Assembly (NCBI GenBank): GCA_015232465.1
Contig: JADFZO010000034.1
Coordinates: 1 to 32,190, forward strand
DNA length: 32,190 nucleotides
Direction of reading: 5' to 3'
Source of the DNA: Desulfamplus sp.
GTDB lineage: Bacteria; Desulfobacterota; Desulfobacteria; Desulfobacterales; Desulfobacteraceae
Shown here: piece by piece, positions 24,604 through 32,190 of the stretch
How positions within the stretch are numbered: position 1 is the first letter of the stretch
Layout of the letters: each line of letters begins with the position of its first letter
Position numbers and translations under genes: made by a program
The notes under the pieces: generated by a model
What the model was told of the DNA's origin: nothing
What the model saw: only the letters and a program-made list of their open reading frames with translations
Databases searched by the model: none

Positions 24604-25356
24604 TGTTAAATATATAACAACACTTTTGCCAATAATTGGATTTAAAAGATGATCAATAAATCGTGTAACAAATGGTTTTTGCATAATATCCCAAACCAAC
24701 AACCTATGATATAAATTGATAATTTTTGAGCCAAAACCATAACCATTTGAGTTAAGACCAATCAGACATTTGAGCCACCAAAAGGGTGTGTGAATGCTAT
24801 GGGCATAGTGGCTAAAATTAAACTCAAAGCCAAATTGAGCCAATTTTTTAATTAGATCGCTCTTTGTGTAGATACGAATATGCCCACCTTCTGATGTGCA
24901 ATACTCTTTAGAGAGCCTCCAGCAAATCTTTTCAGGCAAATATCTTGGAACAGAGACTGCAAGCTCTCCCCCCACTTTTAAGACCCGTTTTAACTCTCTT
25001 AACGCTTTTGTTTCATCTTGAATGTGCTCTAAAACTTCAGAGCAGATCACAACATCAAAGCTATTATCACAAAATGGAAGATTGGTAATATCACTGCTGC
25101 AGAGCACCCATTTAGAAGTCGTGTTAGCCTTTGAATTGGGCAATCTATCTGAACTAACAATGCTATTTATAAACTTTTCATTTAGCTCTAATTTTATCTT
25201 GGATTTTATTAAATCTTTGTAGGCTCTATCTGCACCAACGCAAAAAACATCTGGATACTCCCAAGCCTTTGCAGTGTGCCTGCCTTCTCCGCAGCCAATA
25301 TCAAGAATTTTACTGCCTTGCTTTAAATCAATGCGATTAAAATCAACGGTAATCAT
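24592..25356 (-). CDS. Class I SAM-dependent methyltransferase
   Basis: A 254-aa methyltransferase of the Methyltransf_11 type. Motif I is KILDIGCGEGRHTAKAW (18-28 core), then PFCDNSFDVVICSEVLEHI (motif II region) and ELKRVLKVGGELAVSVPRYL (motif III). The C-terminal half contains a hydrophobic Trp-rich segment, HTPFWWLKCLIGLN, suggesting a lipid-like or membrane-bound substrate. It follows a GT4 glycosyltransferase by 10 bases in the same direction, so both probably act on one glycoconjugate or polyprenyl-type product. This is inference; the substrate is unknown. Confidence 0.85.
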   Translation of the reverse strand: MITVDFNRIDLKQGSKILDIGCGEGRHTAKAWEYPDVFCVGADRAYKDLIKSKIKLELNEKFINSIVSSDRLPNSKANTTSKWVLCSSDITNLPFCDNSFDVVICSEVLEHIQDETKALRELKRVLKVGGELAVSVPRYLPEKICWRLSKEYCTSEGGHIRIYTKSDLIKKLAQFGFEFNFSHYAHSIHTPFWWLKCLIGLNSNGYGFGSKIINLYHRLLVWDIMQKPFVTRFIDHLLNPIIGKSVVIYLTSTR

Positions 25357-25366
25357 AAATCTTGTC

Positions 25367-26608
25367 CTACTTTTTATAACTATTTATAACTTCTCTATAT
25401 GCTTGGACTGTCTTGATGGCTGTTGCCTGCCATGTATAATTTTTCATCACACGATCATAGCCAGCTTGAGCCATCTTCTCACGTTTAGCTGGGCTGTCAA
25501 GCAAAGAGATTATGGCATTTTTTAAGGCATTGGAGTTTTCAGTTGGTACAATCTCTGCTGCATCTCCAGCAACCTCAGGAAGTGCTCCGCCAGTTGTGCA
25601 GATTACTGGTATTTTACAAGCCATTGCCTCTCCAACTGGCAAGCCAAACCCCTCATAGAGCGATGGAACAACAGCAATTGTTGCCTTTGCGTACTCCTCA
25701 ATAAATCTTCTCTCATCTACCCTTCCTGTAAAGTCAACTATCTCTTTTAACTCAAGATTTTTAATGAGCCTCTCAACCTTACCATCTTTTTTAGGAGAGC
25801 CAATAACAATCAACTTAACTGGTCGCTCTTTTGAGACTGCCTTTATTGCATGAAGAAGGTAATAAAGCCCCTTTAATGGAGTGTCAGCACTGTTGGTAAC
25901 TATAATTCTATTAGATTCTCGTTTAATCTGCTCCAAAGGGCGAAAAAGCTCTGTGTTTATCCCATTTGGAATAGTGATAAATCGCTCTTTTGGTATAGCA
26001 AACTCACGAGAAATATCTTGTTTAGAAAACTCTGAAACGGTAACTATTTTAGGCAATCGTCTTGCAACATATTTTTGCATTCCAATAAATGAGTACCAGC
26101 GAATCTGCTTGAACTTTTGAACTATTGACCTTGTGCTTTTAACAGCAATCCGCCTATCAACTGTCATTGGGTGGTGGATTGTGGCTGTAACAGGCAGATG
26201 CTTTGAGATAGATAAAATGCCATAACTAAGAGATTGGTTGTCATGGATAATATCGTAGCCTCTAAATTTATTCTCTTTCAAGTATCTTTTTGCTCTCATG
26301 CCAAATGTTAGAGGCTCAGGGTATCCCATGCTTGAGACACCTAACCACTCAACCAAATTTATAGGATCAACAAGCTCATGGAGCTTTGGCGTTCTAAATA
26401 GATCATTGGGATTGTAGAGATCAAGAGTTTGCAGCATGGTAAGTTTAACATCACCAACAAGTAGCGGGTCAGGCGGTCCAGCAATAACCTCAACACTATG
26501 ACCAAGATCGCTAAGTGCTTGAGCCAAATTTCTGACATAAACACCTTGACCTCCGCAATGTGGATTGCTTCTATAGCTTATGAGTCCAATTTTTAATCTG
26601 CTCTGCAT
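25367..26608 (-). CDS. GT4-family glycosyltransferase
   Basis: A 413-aa GT-B glycosyltransferase. The N-terminal domain starts KIGLISYRSNPHCGGQGVYV (the donor/acceptor Gly-rich loop of GT4 enzymes). The C-terminal domain has TVSEFSKQDI, IPNGINTELFRPL and the EX7E motif in SLYEGFGLPVGEAMA (around residue 318-326), followed by PVICTTGGALPEVAG. No signal or TM segment is visible, so it is cytosolic or peripheral. It is upstream of and nearly contiguous with the methyltransferase gene, and downstream of tRNA-Arg. The sugar donor cannot be read from sequence. Confidence 0.9.
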   Translation of the reverse strand: MQSRLKIGLISYRSNPHCGGQGVYVRNLAQALSDLGHSVEVIAGPPDPLLVGDVKLTMLQTLDLYNPNDLFRTPKLHELVDPINLVEWLGVSSMGYPEPLTFGMRAKRYLKENKFRGYDIIHDNQSLSYGILSISKHLPVTATIHHPMTVDRRIAVKSTRSIVQKFKQIRWYSFIGMQKYVARRLPKIVTVSEFSKQDISREFAIPKERFITIPNGINTELFRPLEQIKRESNRIIVTNSADTPLKGLYYLLHAIKAVSKERPVKLIVIGSPKKDGKVERLIKNLELKEIVDFTGRVDERRFIEEYAKATIAVVPSLYEGFGLPVGEAMACKIPVICTTGGALPEVAGDAAEIVPTENSNALKNAIISLLDSPAKREKMAQAGYDRVMKNYTWQATAIKTVQAYREVINSYKK

Positions 26609-26697
26609 TTTTTATAGGTAGCCCTTTTTTGATTGTGAGATGAACTTTGGGATAAGTTGGATCAGTAGTTGGGATTTGGATAGGTGGCAGGTGAATT

Positions 26698-26773
26698 TGG
26701 TGTGCCCGACTGGAATCGAACCAGCGATCTTCAGCTTCGGAGGCTGACGCCTTATCCACTGGGCTACGGGCAC
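26698..26773 (-). tRNA. tRNA-Arg (anticodon CCG)
   Basis: On the minus strand a complete 76-nt cloverleaf with encoded CCA folds. The acceptor pairs GTGCCCG with CGGGCAC, the discriminator is A, the anticodon stem pairs TCAGC with GCTGA around loop CTCCGAA, and the T arm pairs GCTGG with CCAGT around TTCGATT. Anticodon CCG reads CGG codons. It lies between folC and the glycosyltransferase gene. Confidence 0.97.
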
Positions 26774-26828
26774 AAGATTTGTTTAAATACATTTTATATT
26801 TAAAAGAATCAAGATTCAAAAACATAAA

Positions 26829-28178
26829 TCATTGCCAAAGCTCTTCTCTTAATATTTTATCTCTTGCCTCACCAGCAACATACAAAGAGCCAGCAATGCA
26901 GATAGAGGCTGATTTTGAACTCTGATTATCTTTTTGCTTACCTTTTTCATCATCTATTGCTTGATTAATCGCATAACTAACAGCATCACCAACATTTTCA
27001 ATAATCTCAATTTTCGCATCAGTAATTGTTGTAGCAAAATCTTTTAAAATATTGGGATCAAGGCTTCTGTCAATATTGGCACGGGTAAATATCACACGAT
27101 CAGCAACACCAAGAAAATAGCTCAACATCTCTTTGTAGGGTTTATCGCTCAAAATACCAATTACCATTGTGAGCTGATTTTGGCTATGGTGCTTTTTTAG
27201 GTATTTGGCTAAATTTTGTGCTGCATCAAGGTTGTGAGCACCATCAATTATAACCATTGGATTTTGCAAAATATATTCAAGTCTGCCCGCCCATTTTGTC
27301 TCTTTTAGCCCCTTTTTGATACTATCTTGTGTCAGCCCGTATCTATCCATAATAGTTTCGCAAGCAGCAAGAGCAATGGCTGAATTTTGAATCTGGTGCT
27401 CCCCTTTAAGAGATGTCTCCATATCGTGCCACATAACATTTATGCCACTGTATGAAAATTTTGTTCCAATGTTATCGTCATTTCCATTTGATCTTGACTC
27501 AACTGCATTAAAATCTTTGCCATACTGATAAATTGGAGCTGATCTTTTTTGTGCAATCTTATAAATAACCTCAAGTGCTGAAGGCTGATGCACGCCAGTA
27601 ATTAGAGGGGTATTTTGCTTTATAATTCCTGCTTTTTCTGCTGCAATCTCCTCAAGGGTGTTACCTAAATACTCTGTATGTTCAATCGAAAGGTTTGATA
27701 TGACAGTAACCTCTGGATTAAGAACATTGGTTGCATCTAATCTTCCCCCCATTCCAGTCTCAATAACTGCCCAATCTACGTTATGTTTAGCAAAAAGATA
27801 GAATGCCATAGCCGTAGATATTTCAAAAAATGTGGCTTTTCGATCGCCAATATCAGCCTCTTTTACCGCAAGATATGACTCTACCACCTCATCGTCAGAT
27901 ACCATAGAGCCGTTAATGCAAAACCTTTCATTAAATTTTATCAGGTGGGGAGATGTGTATAATCCAGTTTTAAATCCTGAAAATTGCAAAATTGAGGCAA
28001 TATAAGATGCAATAGAGCCTTTGCCGTTTGTTCCTGCAATGTGAATTGAGCAAAATCTCTTTTGAGGCTCTCCAAGCCTTTGAAGAATAGCAGCAGTAGT
28101 CTCTAATTCTAATTTAATTCCAAAACGTCCAAGTGCGAACATCTCTTTTAAACACTCTGAGTATGAGATCGTTTTCAT
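26829..28178 (-). CDS. folC: Bifunctional folylpolyglutamate / dihydrofolate synthase
   Basis: A 449-aa Mur-ligase-like enzyme. It adds glutamate to dihydropteroate (making dihydrofolate) and to reduced folates. Motifs: the P-loop HIAGTNGKGSIASYIA (48-55 core), GLYTSPHLIKFNERF, ETGMGGRLDATN, SIEHTEYLG and GAHNLDAAQ in the C-terminal domain. An insertion before the C-terminus (DEKGKQKDNQSSKSAS) is low-complexity. There is no obvious Shine-Dalgarno at the ATG. The gene lies 43 bases past the rpsU terminator, so it may depend on read-through or a promoter I could not see. Confidence 0.95.
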   Translation of the reverse strand: MKTISYSECLKEMFALGRFGIKLELETTAAILQRLGEPQKRFCSIHIAGTNGKGSIASYIASILQFSGFKTGLYTSPHLIKFNERFCINGSMVSDDEVVESYLAVKEADIGDRKATFFEISTAMAFYLFAKHNVDWAVIETGMGGRLDATNVLNPEVTVISNLSIEHTEYLGNTLEEIAAEKAGIIKQNTPLITGVHQPSALEVIYKIAQKRSAPIYQYGKDFNAVESRSNGNDDNIGTKFSYSGINVMWHDMETSLKGEHQIQNSAIALAACETIMDRYGLTQDSIKKGLKETKWAGRLEYILQNPMVIIDGAHNLDAAQNLAKYLKKHHSQNQLTMVIGILSDKPYKEMLSYFLGVADRVIFTRANIDRSLDPNILKDFATTITDAKIEIIENVGDAVSYAINQAIDDEKGKQKDNQSSKSASICIAGSLYVAGEARDKILREELWQ

Positions 28179-28221
28179 CTATGCTTTAAATTGTGCCCTT
28201 TTAAAAAAATAAATAAAAAAA

Positions 28222-28261
28222 CGGCAGACATTGCCACAATATTTATGAACAACATCTGCCG
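28222..28261 (-). terminator. Intrinsic terminator after rpsU
   Basis: Arms CGGCAGA (28222-28228) and TCTGCCG (28255-28261) form a 7-bp GC-rich stem. On the minus strand it is followed by seven T, then ATTTA, then seven more T (28221-28203). It lies about 75 bases past the rpsU stop. Confidence 0.75.
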
Positions 28262-28334
28262 AATTTTTAAGATTTAAACATACTTTAAATAGATATTTGT
28301 TTAAAACATCATTTTAAAAAACCTAATTTTTAAC

Positions 28335-28538
28335 CTATTTTTTTCGAGAAGCTGCTATTCGTTGTCTTCTCATAGCTTCTCTCATCTTGCGGCGTCTATA
28401 CTGACTTGGTTTTTCAAAATTTTTTTTCAACTTCAGACGTTTAAAAAGCCCATCATTTTGAATCTTTTTTTTCAAAATTTTCATGGCTCTTTCAACATCA
28501 TTGTCAATAACCTTGACAGAGATCTCCTTCAAATTCAT
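28335..28538 (-). CDS. rpsU: Small ribosomal subunit protein bS21
   Basis: A 67-aa very basic ribosomal protein. The pattern VKVIDNDVERAMKILKKKI, then FEKPSQYRRRKMREAMRRQR, is that of S21, with the conserved EKPS core and basic tail. The ATG at 28538 has AAAGGGG only two bases away, an unusually tight spacing. An internal AAGGAG lies within codons 4-5, so the exact start is uncertain. It follows adk by about 105 bases, with its own candidate promoter and terminator. Confidence 0.9.
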   Translation of the reverse strand: MNLKEISVKVIDNDVERAMKILKKKIQNDGLFKRLKLKKNFEKPSQYRRRKMREAMRRQRIAASRKK

Positions 28539-28604
28539 CGCCCCTTTCTTACCCGGCAGCCTTTAGCTGACAGTTTAATTTGTATTCATATATAAAAGTG
28601 TGAT

Positions 28605-28633
28605 TTTATAACACGATTGAGAATAGTGGGCAA
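28605..28633 (-). promoter_or_regulatory. Candidate rpsU promoter
   Basis: On the minus strand TTGCCC (4 of 6; 28633-28628) and TATAAA (5 of 6; 28610-28605) are separated by 17 bases. Predicted leader about 60 bases; it includes a short hairpin (CAGC, GCTG arms). Confidence 0.45.
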
Positions 28634-28643
28634 GAAAAAAGCA

Positions 28644-29318
28644 CTACAATTTTGAAATAAGCTCCTCTGTAACAGATTTTAAATCTTTTTCTCCCTGCAA
28701 GGTAACATATTTAATAGAAGAGTCTTTAGCAGCAATATCACGGAAATAGTATGCTGATGCTAATGTTCCAGTTTGAGTATCGTAGTAGATAGAGTGGCGT
28801 TTATCTATTGCTGTCTCGTCCTGATCATCTGCTCTTGCACTCAATGAGCCTCCGCAAACTCTGCATTTATCGCCATTTGGTTTAATGGCATCAATAAAAA
28901 TATTATTGGGGTGGTTGTTATCTTTTTCGCATAGACGGCGACCCATAATTCTATCTTTTGCGATCTTTCTATCAAGAATCATCTCAATAACATAGTTTAG
29001 CTTGATTCCAGCCTCTTTAAGAGATGCATCAAGTTTTTCTGCCTGAACTTTATTTCTTGGAAATCCATCAAGCAGCCACCCTTTTTTGCAATCATCTTGT
29101 TTAATTCTATCAAGAATCATAGGGATAGTGATCTCATCAGGCACAAGATCGCCTCTATCAATATAGGCTTTTGCCTGTTTTCCAAGCTCAGTTCCGCCTT
29201 TTATGTTATCGCGAAAAATTGCACCAGACTCAATGTGGGCTATGTGGAATTTATCTTTAAGAATTGCACCTTGAGTCCCCTTACCGCTTCCATTTGGACC
29301 AAAAAAAAGAATGTTCAT
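28644..29318 (-). CDS. adk: Adenylate kinase
   Basis: A 224-aa enzyme that interconverts ATP, AMP and ADP. The P-loop is GPNGSGKGT (7-15), followed by HIESGAIFRDNI (AMP site) and GWLLDGFPRNKVQAEKL. The lid carries Cys130, His136, Cys152 and Cys155 (RLCEKDNNH, CRVCGG), a plausible Cys-His-Cys-Cys zinc site in a long-type lid. AAGGAG eight bases upstream supports the ATG. It is transcribed divergently from the large repeat-protein gene. Confidence 0.95.
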   Translation of the reverse strand: MNILFFGPNGSGKGTQGAILKDKFHIAHIESGAIFRDNIKGGTELGKQAKAYIDRGDLVPDEITIPMILDRIKQDDCKKGWLLDGFPRNKVQAEKLDASLKEAGIKLNYVIEMILDRKIAKDRIMGRRLCEKDNNHPNNIFIDAIKPNGDKCRVCGGSLSARADDQDETAIDKRHSIYYDTQTGTLASAYYFRDIAAKDSSIKYVTLQGEKDLKSVTEELISKL

Positions 29319-29478
29319 TAAAATTACTCCTTTGTTTTTAACCTTTTAAAATGTTGTTTGTTTAAACTCTTTTTTTTCTGTAAAACTATGATTACTCTAA
29401 CCACATATATAAATACTTTTATGTGAAATCACCCTCACATCAGGTATTTTTGTTATCGTATATTCTTAACTTTGTTAA

Positions 29479-29506
29479 ATAATCATATATAGAGAGTGAA
29501 TGTCAA
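29479..29506 (-). promoter_or_regulatory. Candidate adk promoter
   Basis: On the minus strand a perfect TTGACA (29506-29501) is followed after 16 bases by GATTAT (29484-29479; 4 of 6). The 277-base region 29319-29595 between adk and the repeat-protein gene is otherwise very AT-rich; I found no clear promoter for the plus-strand gene. Confidence 0.35.
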
Positions 29507-29595
29507 GCATTGCTTTAACTTGATTATTTTTATCAATTATGCTCTATATTTTTATATAAATTTCCGCAAAACAGCATCACAAAAAGGAGGTTACA

Positions 29596-32190
29596 ATGCC
29601 TGACAACAATATGCCATCAAACTCTAATATTGAATCTGATATATCGTCCCAATCTGTTGCAGAGAGTGGGGATCTCTTTAACACCATTTTGACCACGCTA
29701 ATAGATACAACAAGCGGTGGCTCTGATTATGAATATGGACTTGATCAAATCAGACAGGCTGTTAAGGAACATGTAGCTGCTCAAGGTGGAAATCCTAACG
29801 AGATTGAAAAAGCAGTTGAGAACTTTATGGATAATCTATCAAGTAATCTCAATCAAGGAGTTTCACCAGAGGATTCTTTACGTCAAGCAGTTGTTGAGGC
29901 TGATCTTACTGTGGTGCAGGAGAAAATTAATGCTCAAAGTGAATCAGGTGCAGAGGAGGATAATTTAGCTCAAGCCTTTGCCTCAGGTCAAAATGTAGAT
30001 GAGCTGATAGAGCAGAATTTGCCAGATGGTGTATCAAAAGATAGTGATGCTGCTGGTGCAATGTTATCTAATCTTCAAGATTCGCTAAGTTCAGGCAAAT
30101 CAACATCAAAGGCACTTGAAGATGCCCAACAAACTGCGACAGATAATTTTGTAGCTGAAAGCTCAACTCAAGGGGAGATTAGCGAAGCTGGTAAATTAGT
30201 TATGGCTCTTGCAAGTGGAGAGAATATTGATGAGGTGTTGAGCAAATTCACAGATGGAATGTCGCCAGATCAGATTGGGACATTTATAGATAGTTTCATA
30301 AAATCATTAGAGTCTGGAGGCTCTACTGAAGAGGCGATAGCTTCAGCTCAAGAAAAAGTTGAGGCTCTATCAGAGGCTGCAGAGTCAGTTCAAGGTGAGA
30401 TGACCCCAGAGGCAGAGCTTGCAGCAGCATTAGCATCTGGCGAAAATGTTGCAGAGACTGTATCAAATCTGCAAGGTGAAGGAAACACAGAAGCCTTTGA
30501 GCAAGCAATGGTTCAGGCATTAGCTGAGGGCACGCCAGCATCTGAGGCTTTAAGTCAAGCTCAAAATGAGGCATCGCAGATTGCAGCCGCAGAAGGGGCT
30601 GTTCAATCAGAAGTGGCTGGAAGCACTCAGGAGCTTCTGGCAGCCCTTGCATCTGGAGAGAATGTTGCTCAAGTTGTTGATTCTATAATTCCATCTGGAG
30701 GCGATCTATCTCCTGAAGTTGCTGCTACAATGGCTCAATCATTTCAAGATGCTTTGATAAATGCAGTTGAAAGTGGCAGTGGTATTGAATCGGCTTTGAA
30801 TCAAGCTGCTGATGCTGCAACAACTGTTGTTGAGGTTCAGGCTCAAGTCCAATCTGGTGAGGTTGGGGCTGATGCTGCACTTTTAAATGCCCTTGCATCT
30901 GGCGAAAATGTTGCTGAAGTTGTCAATAATTTAGCCGACTCCTCACAAGATAGTGGTAATCTTGATGGTGGTGCTGGAGCAATAAATTCAGAGAGTTTTG
31001 CTCAAGCATTAACAGAGTCGCTCTTATCGGGTCAAAGTGTTGAGAGTGCAATCACAAGTGCTACCCAGTCAGTTGAGTCTGCTGCCGCCGCGGAGCAGAA
31101 TATTCAGACTCAAGCTGCAAATGAGCTTTTAAATGCCCTTGCATCTGGCGAAAATGTTGCACAAGCTGTTGACTCTGCTGTTGAGTCTCTTCAAGATAGT
31201 GGAGCTTTTGAAACTGGTGCGATAAATGTGGAGAGTTTTCAAGATGCATTAGTAACAGCTTTAGCCTCTGGTGAAAGCGTTGAGCAGGCGGTTAGCAGTG
31301 CTGTTGTAGAGAGTCAAACACCTGCAGCATTAGCAGAGCTTGCACAGGCAAGCCAGAGCAGCAGCCAGTCAGAAGTGAGTCAAAGTCAAGATGCCCAGAC
31401 TCAGCAGAGCGGGGAGGTCGCATCAGATACAGATGGTGTTGAACAGGCTGGGGGTAGTGAAATTGAAGCTGGTGGGGAGCCAACTGCAGATGGAGAGCAA
31501 CCAGCAGAGGCTCAAACTGGTGATGTTGCTGATGGAACTCAAGCTGCAACTGTAAAAGATGGGACAGAGGCAGCTACTGTCAGTGATGGCACTAAATCTG
31601 CTGGCGAAACTAAGGCTGATGGTTCAAAAGAGGCTTTATTATCAACTGCTGATGGTAAAGTTAGCATAGCCACCAATACAGTAGCAGCAACCATAACCAG
31701 CACAACTACGACAAAAGCAGATGGTAAGTCAACCTCAACATTAAATACCACAATGTCAGCAGATGGCACAACAACAGCTAACCCATCTTTGATGGCTGAT
31801 ACTACAACTACAACATCACAGAGCCAGAGTGATGGAGCATCGCAAAGCAGTTCATTCACATTTTTATCTGATCCAATATCATTTGATCCTTTTTCAGCAG
31901 CTCCCCAAGAGAGTTATGAGAGTCCATTCATACCATCAGAATTGACAAGTTATGTTGAGCAGGTGGCTCAAACTGAGCGTCAAGTTTTATCTGCACAGCC
32001 CATAACAGCAATGGCATTGGCTTCTGTTGTTGAGCCAACCACCAACACCACCGAAAGTTACACAACATTAGATTCAGAGGCAGAAAATGTGAACACTTTT
32101 ACACCAGCTCCTGAACCAGAGCCTGAGCGTAGGGAAGAGCCGACTCCAGAACCAACTCCCGAGCCGACTCCAGAACCAACACCAGAGCCG
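29596..32190 (+). CDS. Very large repeat protein, N-terminal 865 residues (continues past window)
   Basis: The frame is open from ATG 29596 to the window edge. AGGAGG five bases upstream is the strongest ribosome binding site I saw. There is no Sec signal (start MPDNNMPSNSNIESD). Residues about 60-575 are 12-14 copies of an amphipathic helical unit of 30-44 residues with core L-x3-L-x-SG-x-x-V-x-x-A (for example NALASGENVAEVV, then ALTESLLSGQSVESAITSA), in alternating A and B forms. A Ser/Gln-rich stretch follows. Next come short Asp-Gly-Thr repeats (about 640-710), a Thr-rich segment and a Pro-Glu-Thr tandem repeat at the edge. I read no Cys or Trp. It is acidic and Ala-rich. Absence of a signal with such modularity suggests a type I-secreted adhesin or surface protein, but no C-terminal secretion signal is visible, so this is inference. 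A cytoplasmic scaffold is an alternative. Confidence 0.85.
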   Translation, partial: MPDNNMPSNSNIESDISSQSVAESGDLFNTILTTLIDTTSGGSDYEYGLDQIRQAVKEHVAAQGGNPNEIEKAVENFMDNLSSNLNQGVSPEDSLRQAVVEADLTVVQEKINAQSESGAEEDNLAQAFASGQNVDELIEQNLPDGVSKDSDAAGAMLSNLQDSLSSGKSTSKALEDAQQTATDNFVAESSTQGEISEAGKLVMALASGENIDEVLSKFTDGMSPDQIGTFIDSFIKSLESGGSTEEAIASAQEKVEALSEAAESVQGEMTPEAELAAALASGENVAETVSNLQGEGNTEAFEQAMVQALAEGTPASEALSQAQNEASQIAAAEGAVQSEVAGSTQELLAALASGENVAQVVDSIIPSGGDLSPEVAATMAQSFQDALINAVESGSGIESALNQAADAATTVVEVQAQVQSGEVGADAALLNALASGENVAEVVNNLADSSQDSGNLDGGAGAINSESFAQALTESLLSGQSVESAITSATQSVESAAAAEQNIQTQAANELLNALASGENVAQAVDSAVESLQDSGAFETGAINVESFQDALVTALASGESVEQAVSSAVVESQTPAALAELAQASQSSSQSEVSQSQDAQTQQSGEVASDTDGVEQAGGSEIEAGGEPTADGEQPAEAQTGDVADGTQAATVKDGTEAATVSDGTKSAGETKADGSKEALLSTADGKVSIATNTVAATITSTTTTKADGKSTSTLNTTMSADGTTTANPSLMADTTTTTSQSQSDGASQSSSFTFLSDPISFDPFSAAPQESYESPFIPSELTSYVEQVAQTERQVLSAQPITAMALASVVEPTTNTTESYTTLDSEAENVNTFTPAPEPEPERREEPTPEPTPEPTPEPTPEP
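29980..31290 (+). repeat. Tandem protein-coding repeats (A/B helical units)
   Basis: The A-type core (SGENV-like) begins near 29980, 30211, 30433, 30649, 30895 and 31141, giving unit lengths of 77, 74, 72, 82 and 82 codons. A B-type core (SGxSxExA) lies between successive A cores. The last two A units are nearly identical at DNA level: 35 bases at 30880-30914 recur exactly at 31126-31160, a 246-base period. Confidence 0.85.
32137..32190 (+). repeat. 24-bp tandem repeat encoding Pro-Glu-Thr spacer
   Basis: Units start at 32137, 32161 and 32185 (the last cut by the window edge). The first two differ at two bases. Each encodes EPTPEPTP, a rigid proline-rich spacer typical of linkers in cell-surface proteins. 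The number of copies beyond the window is unknown. Confidence 0.85.

Noticed and set aside
26571-26825. 84-codon minus-strand frame over the tRNA
   Set aside because: It is a translation through tRNA-Arg (the segment with ARSPVDKASASEAEDRWFDSSRAH is a familiar spurious product of tRNA genes), so not a protein gene.
30323-31859. Several minus-strand frames rich in Leu, Gln and His opposite the giant gene
   Set aside because: They are mirror images of the biased repeat codons on the plus strand and have no ribosome binding sites or recognisable domains.

Overview
The window is a slice of a low-GC chromosome (roughly 35-40% G+C by eye) from what looks like an anaerobic Desulfobacterota (deltaproteobacterial) bacterium, possibly of the Desulfobacterales. 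That assignment is inference. It rests on an oxygen-sensitive class III ribonucleotide reductase, a YchF-like DUF933 GTPase, two YkgJ-type cysteine-cluster proteins, a full MetK/AhcY SAM cycle and a very large repeat-rich protein. Nothing in the window is a phylogenetic marker I can place more precisely.

Layout. 1-1326 (minus) is the N-terminal part of a membrane sensor with a periplasmic solute-binding domain, one TM helix and a PAS domain; its output domain lies outside the window. 1682-2350 (plus) is a YkgJ-family protein. From about 10160 down to 2370 a long minus-strand run, read from a strong candidate promoter, encodes L34 (rpmH), RNase P protein (rnpA), YidD, YidC, Jag, MnmE, a second YkgJ protein, an unknown 118-aa protein and a YchF-like GTPase. 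This is the classic rpmH-to-mnmE neighbourhood of bacterial genomes, with extra genes at its 3' end. 10194-10769 is an HD-domain hydrolase, and panC (plus) follows.

16180-11835 (minus) is a probable operon nrdD-nrdG-mobB-secreted protein. Its promoter carries a tandem pair of NrdR-box-like sites. 16468-16734 (plus) is a small two-helix membrane protein, divergent from nrdD. 20725-16905 (minus) holds an O-methyltransferase, metK and ahcY, which together make, use and recycle SAM, closed by an intrinsic terminator. 20853-21857 (plus) is a PP-loop tRNA-thiolation-like enzyme.

21930-23403 is a broken locus: a type I-C-like Cas3 cut off at its Walker A motif, next to a BrnT/BrnA toxin-antitoxin pair, with two copies of a 16-bp direct repeat around the pair. 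Then come epd (plus), a methyltransferase and a GT4 glycosyltransferase (minus), tRNA-Arg(CCG), folC, rpsU and adk (all minus). From 29596 to the window edge runs the 5' end of a very large plus-strand gene. Its product has no Sec signal and consists of about 12-14 helical half-repeats, a Thr/Asp-Gly region and a Pro-Glu-Thr tandem repeat.

The least conventional parts are the giant repeat protein, the decayed cas3/BrnTA junction and the nrdD control region. Most of the rest is housekeeping.
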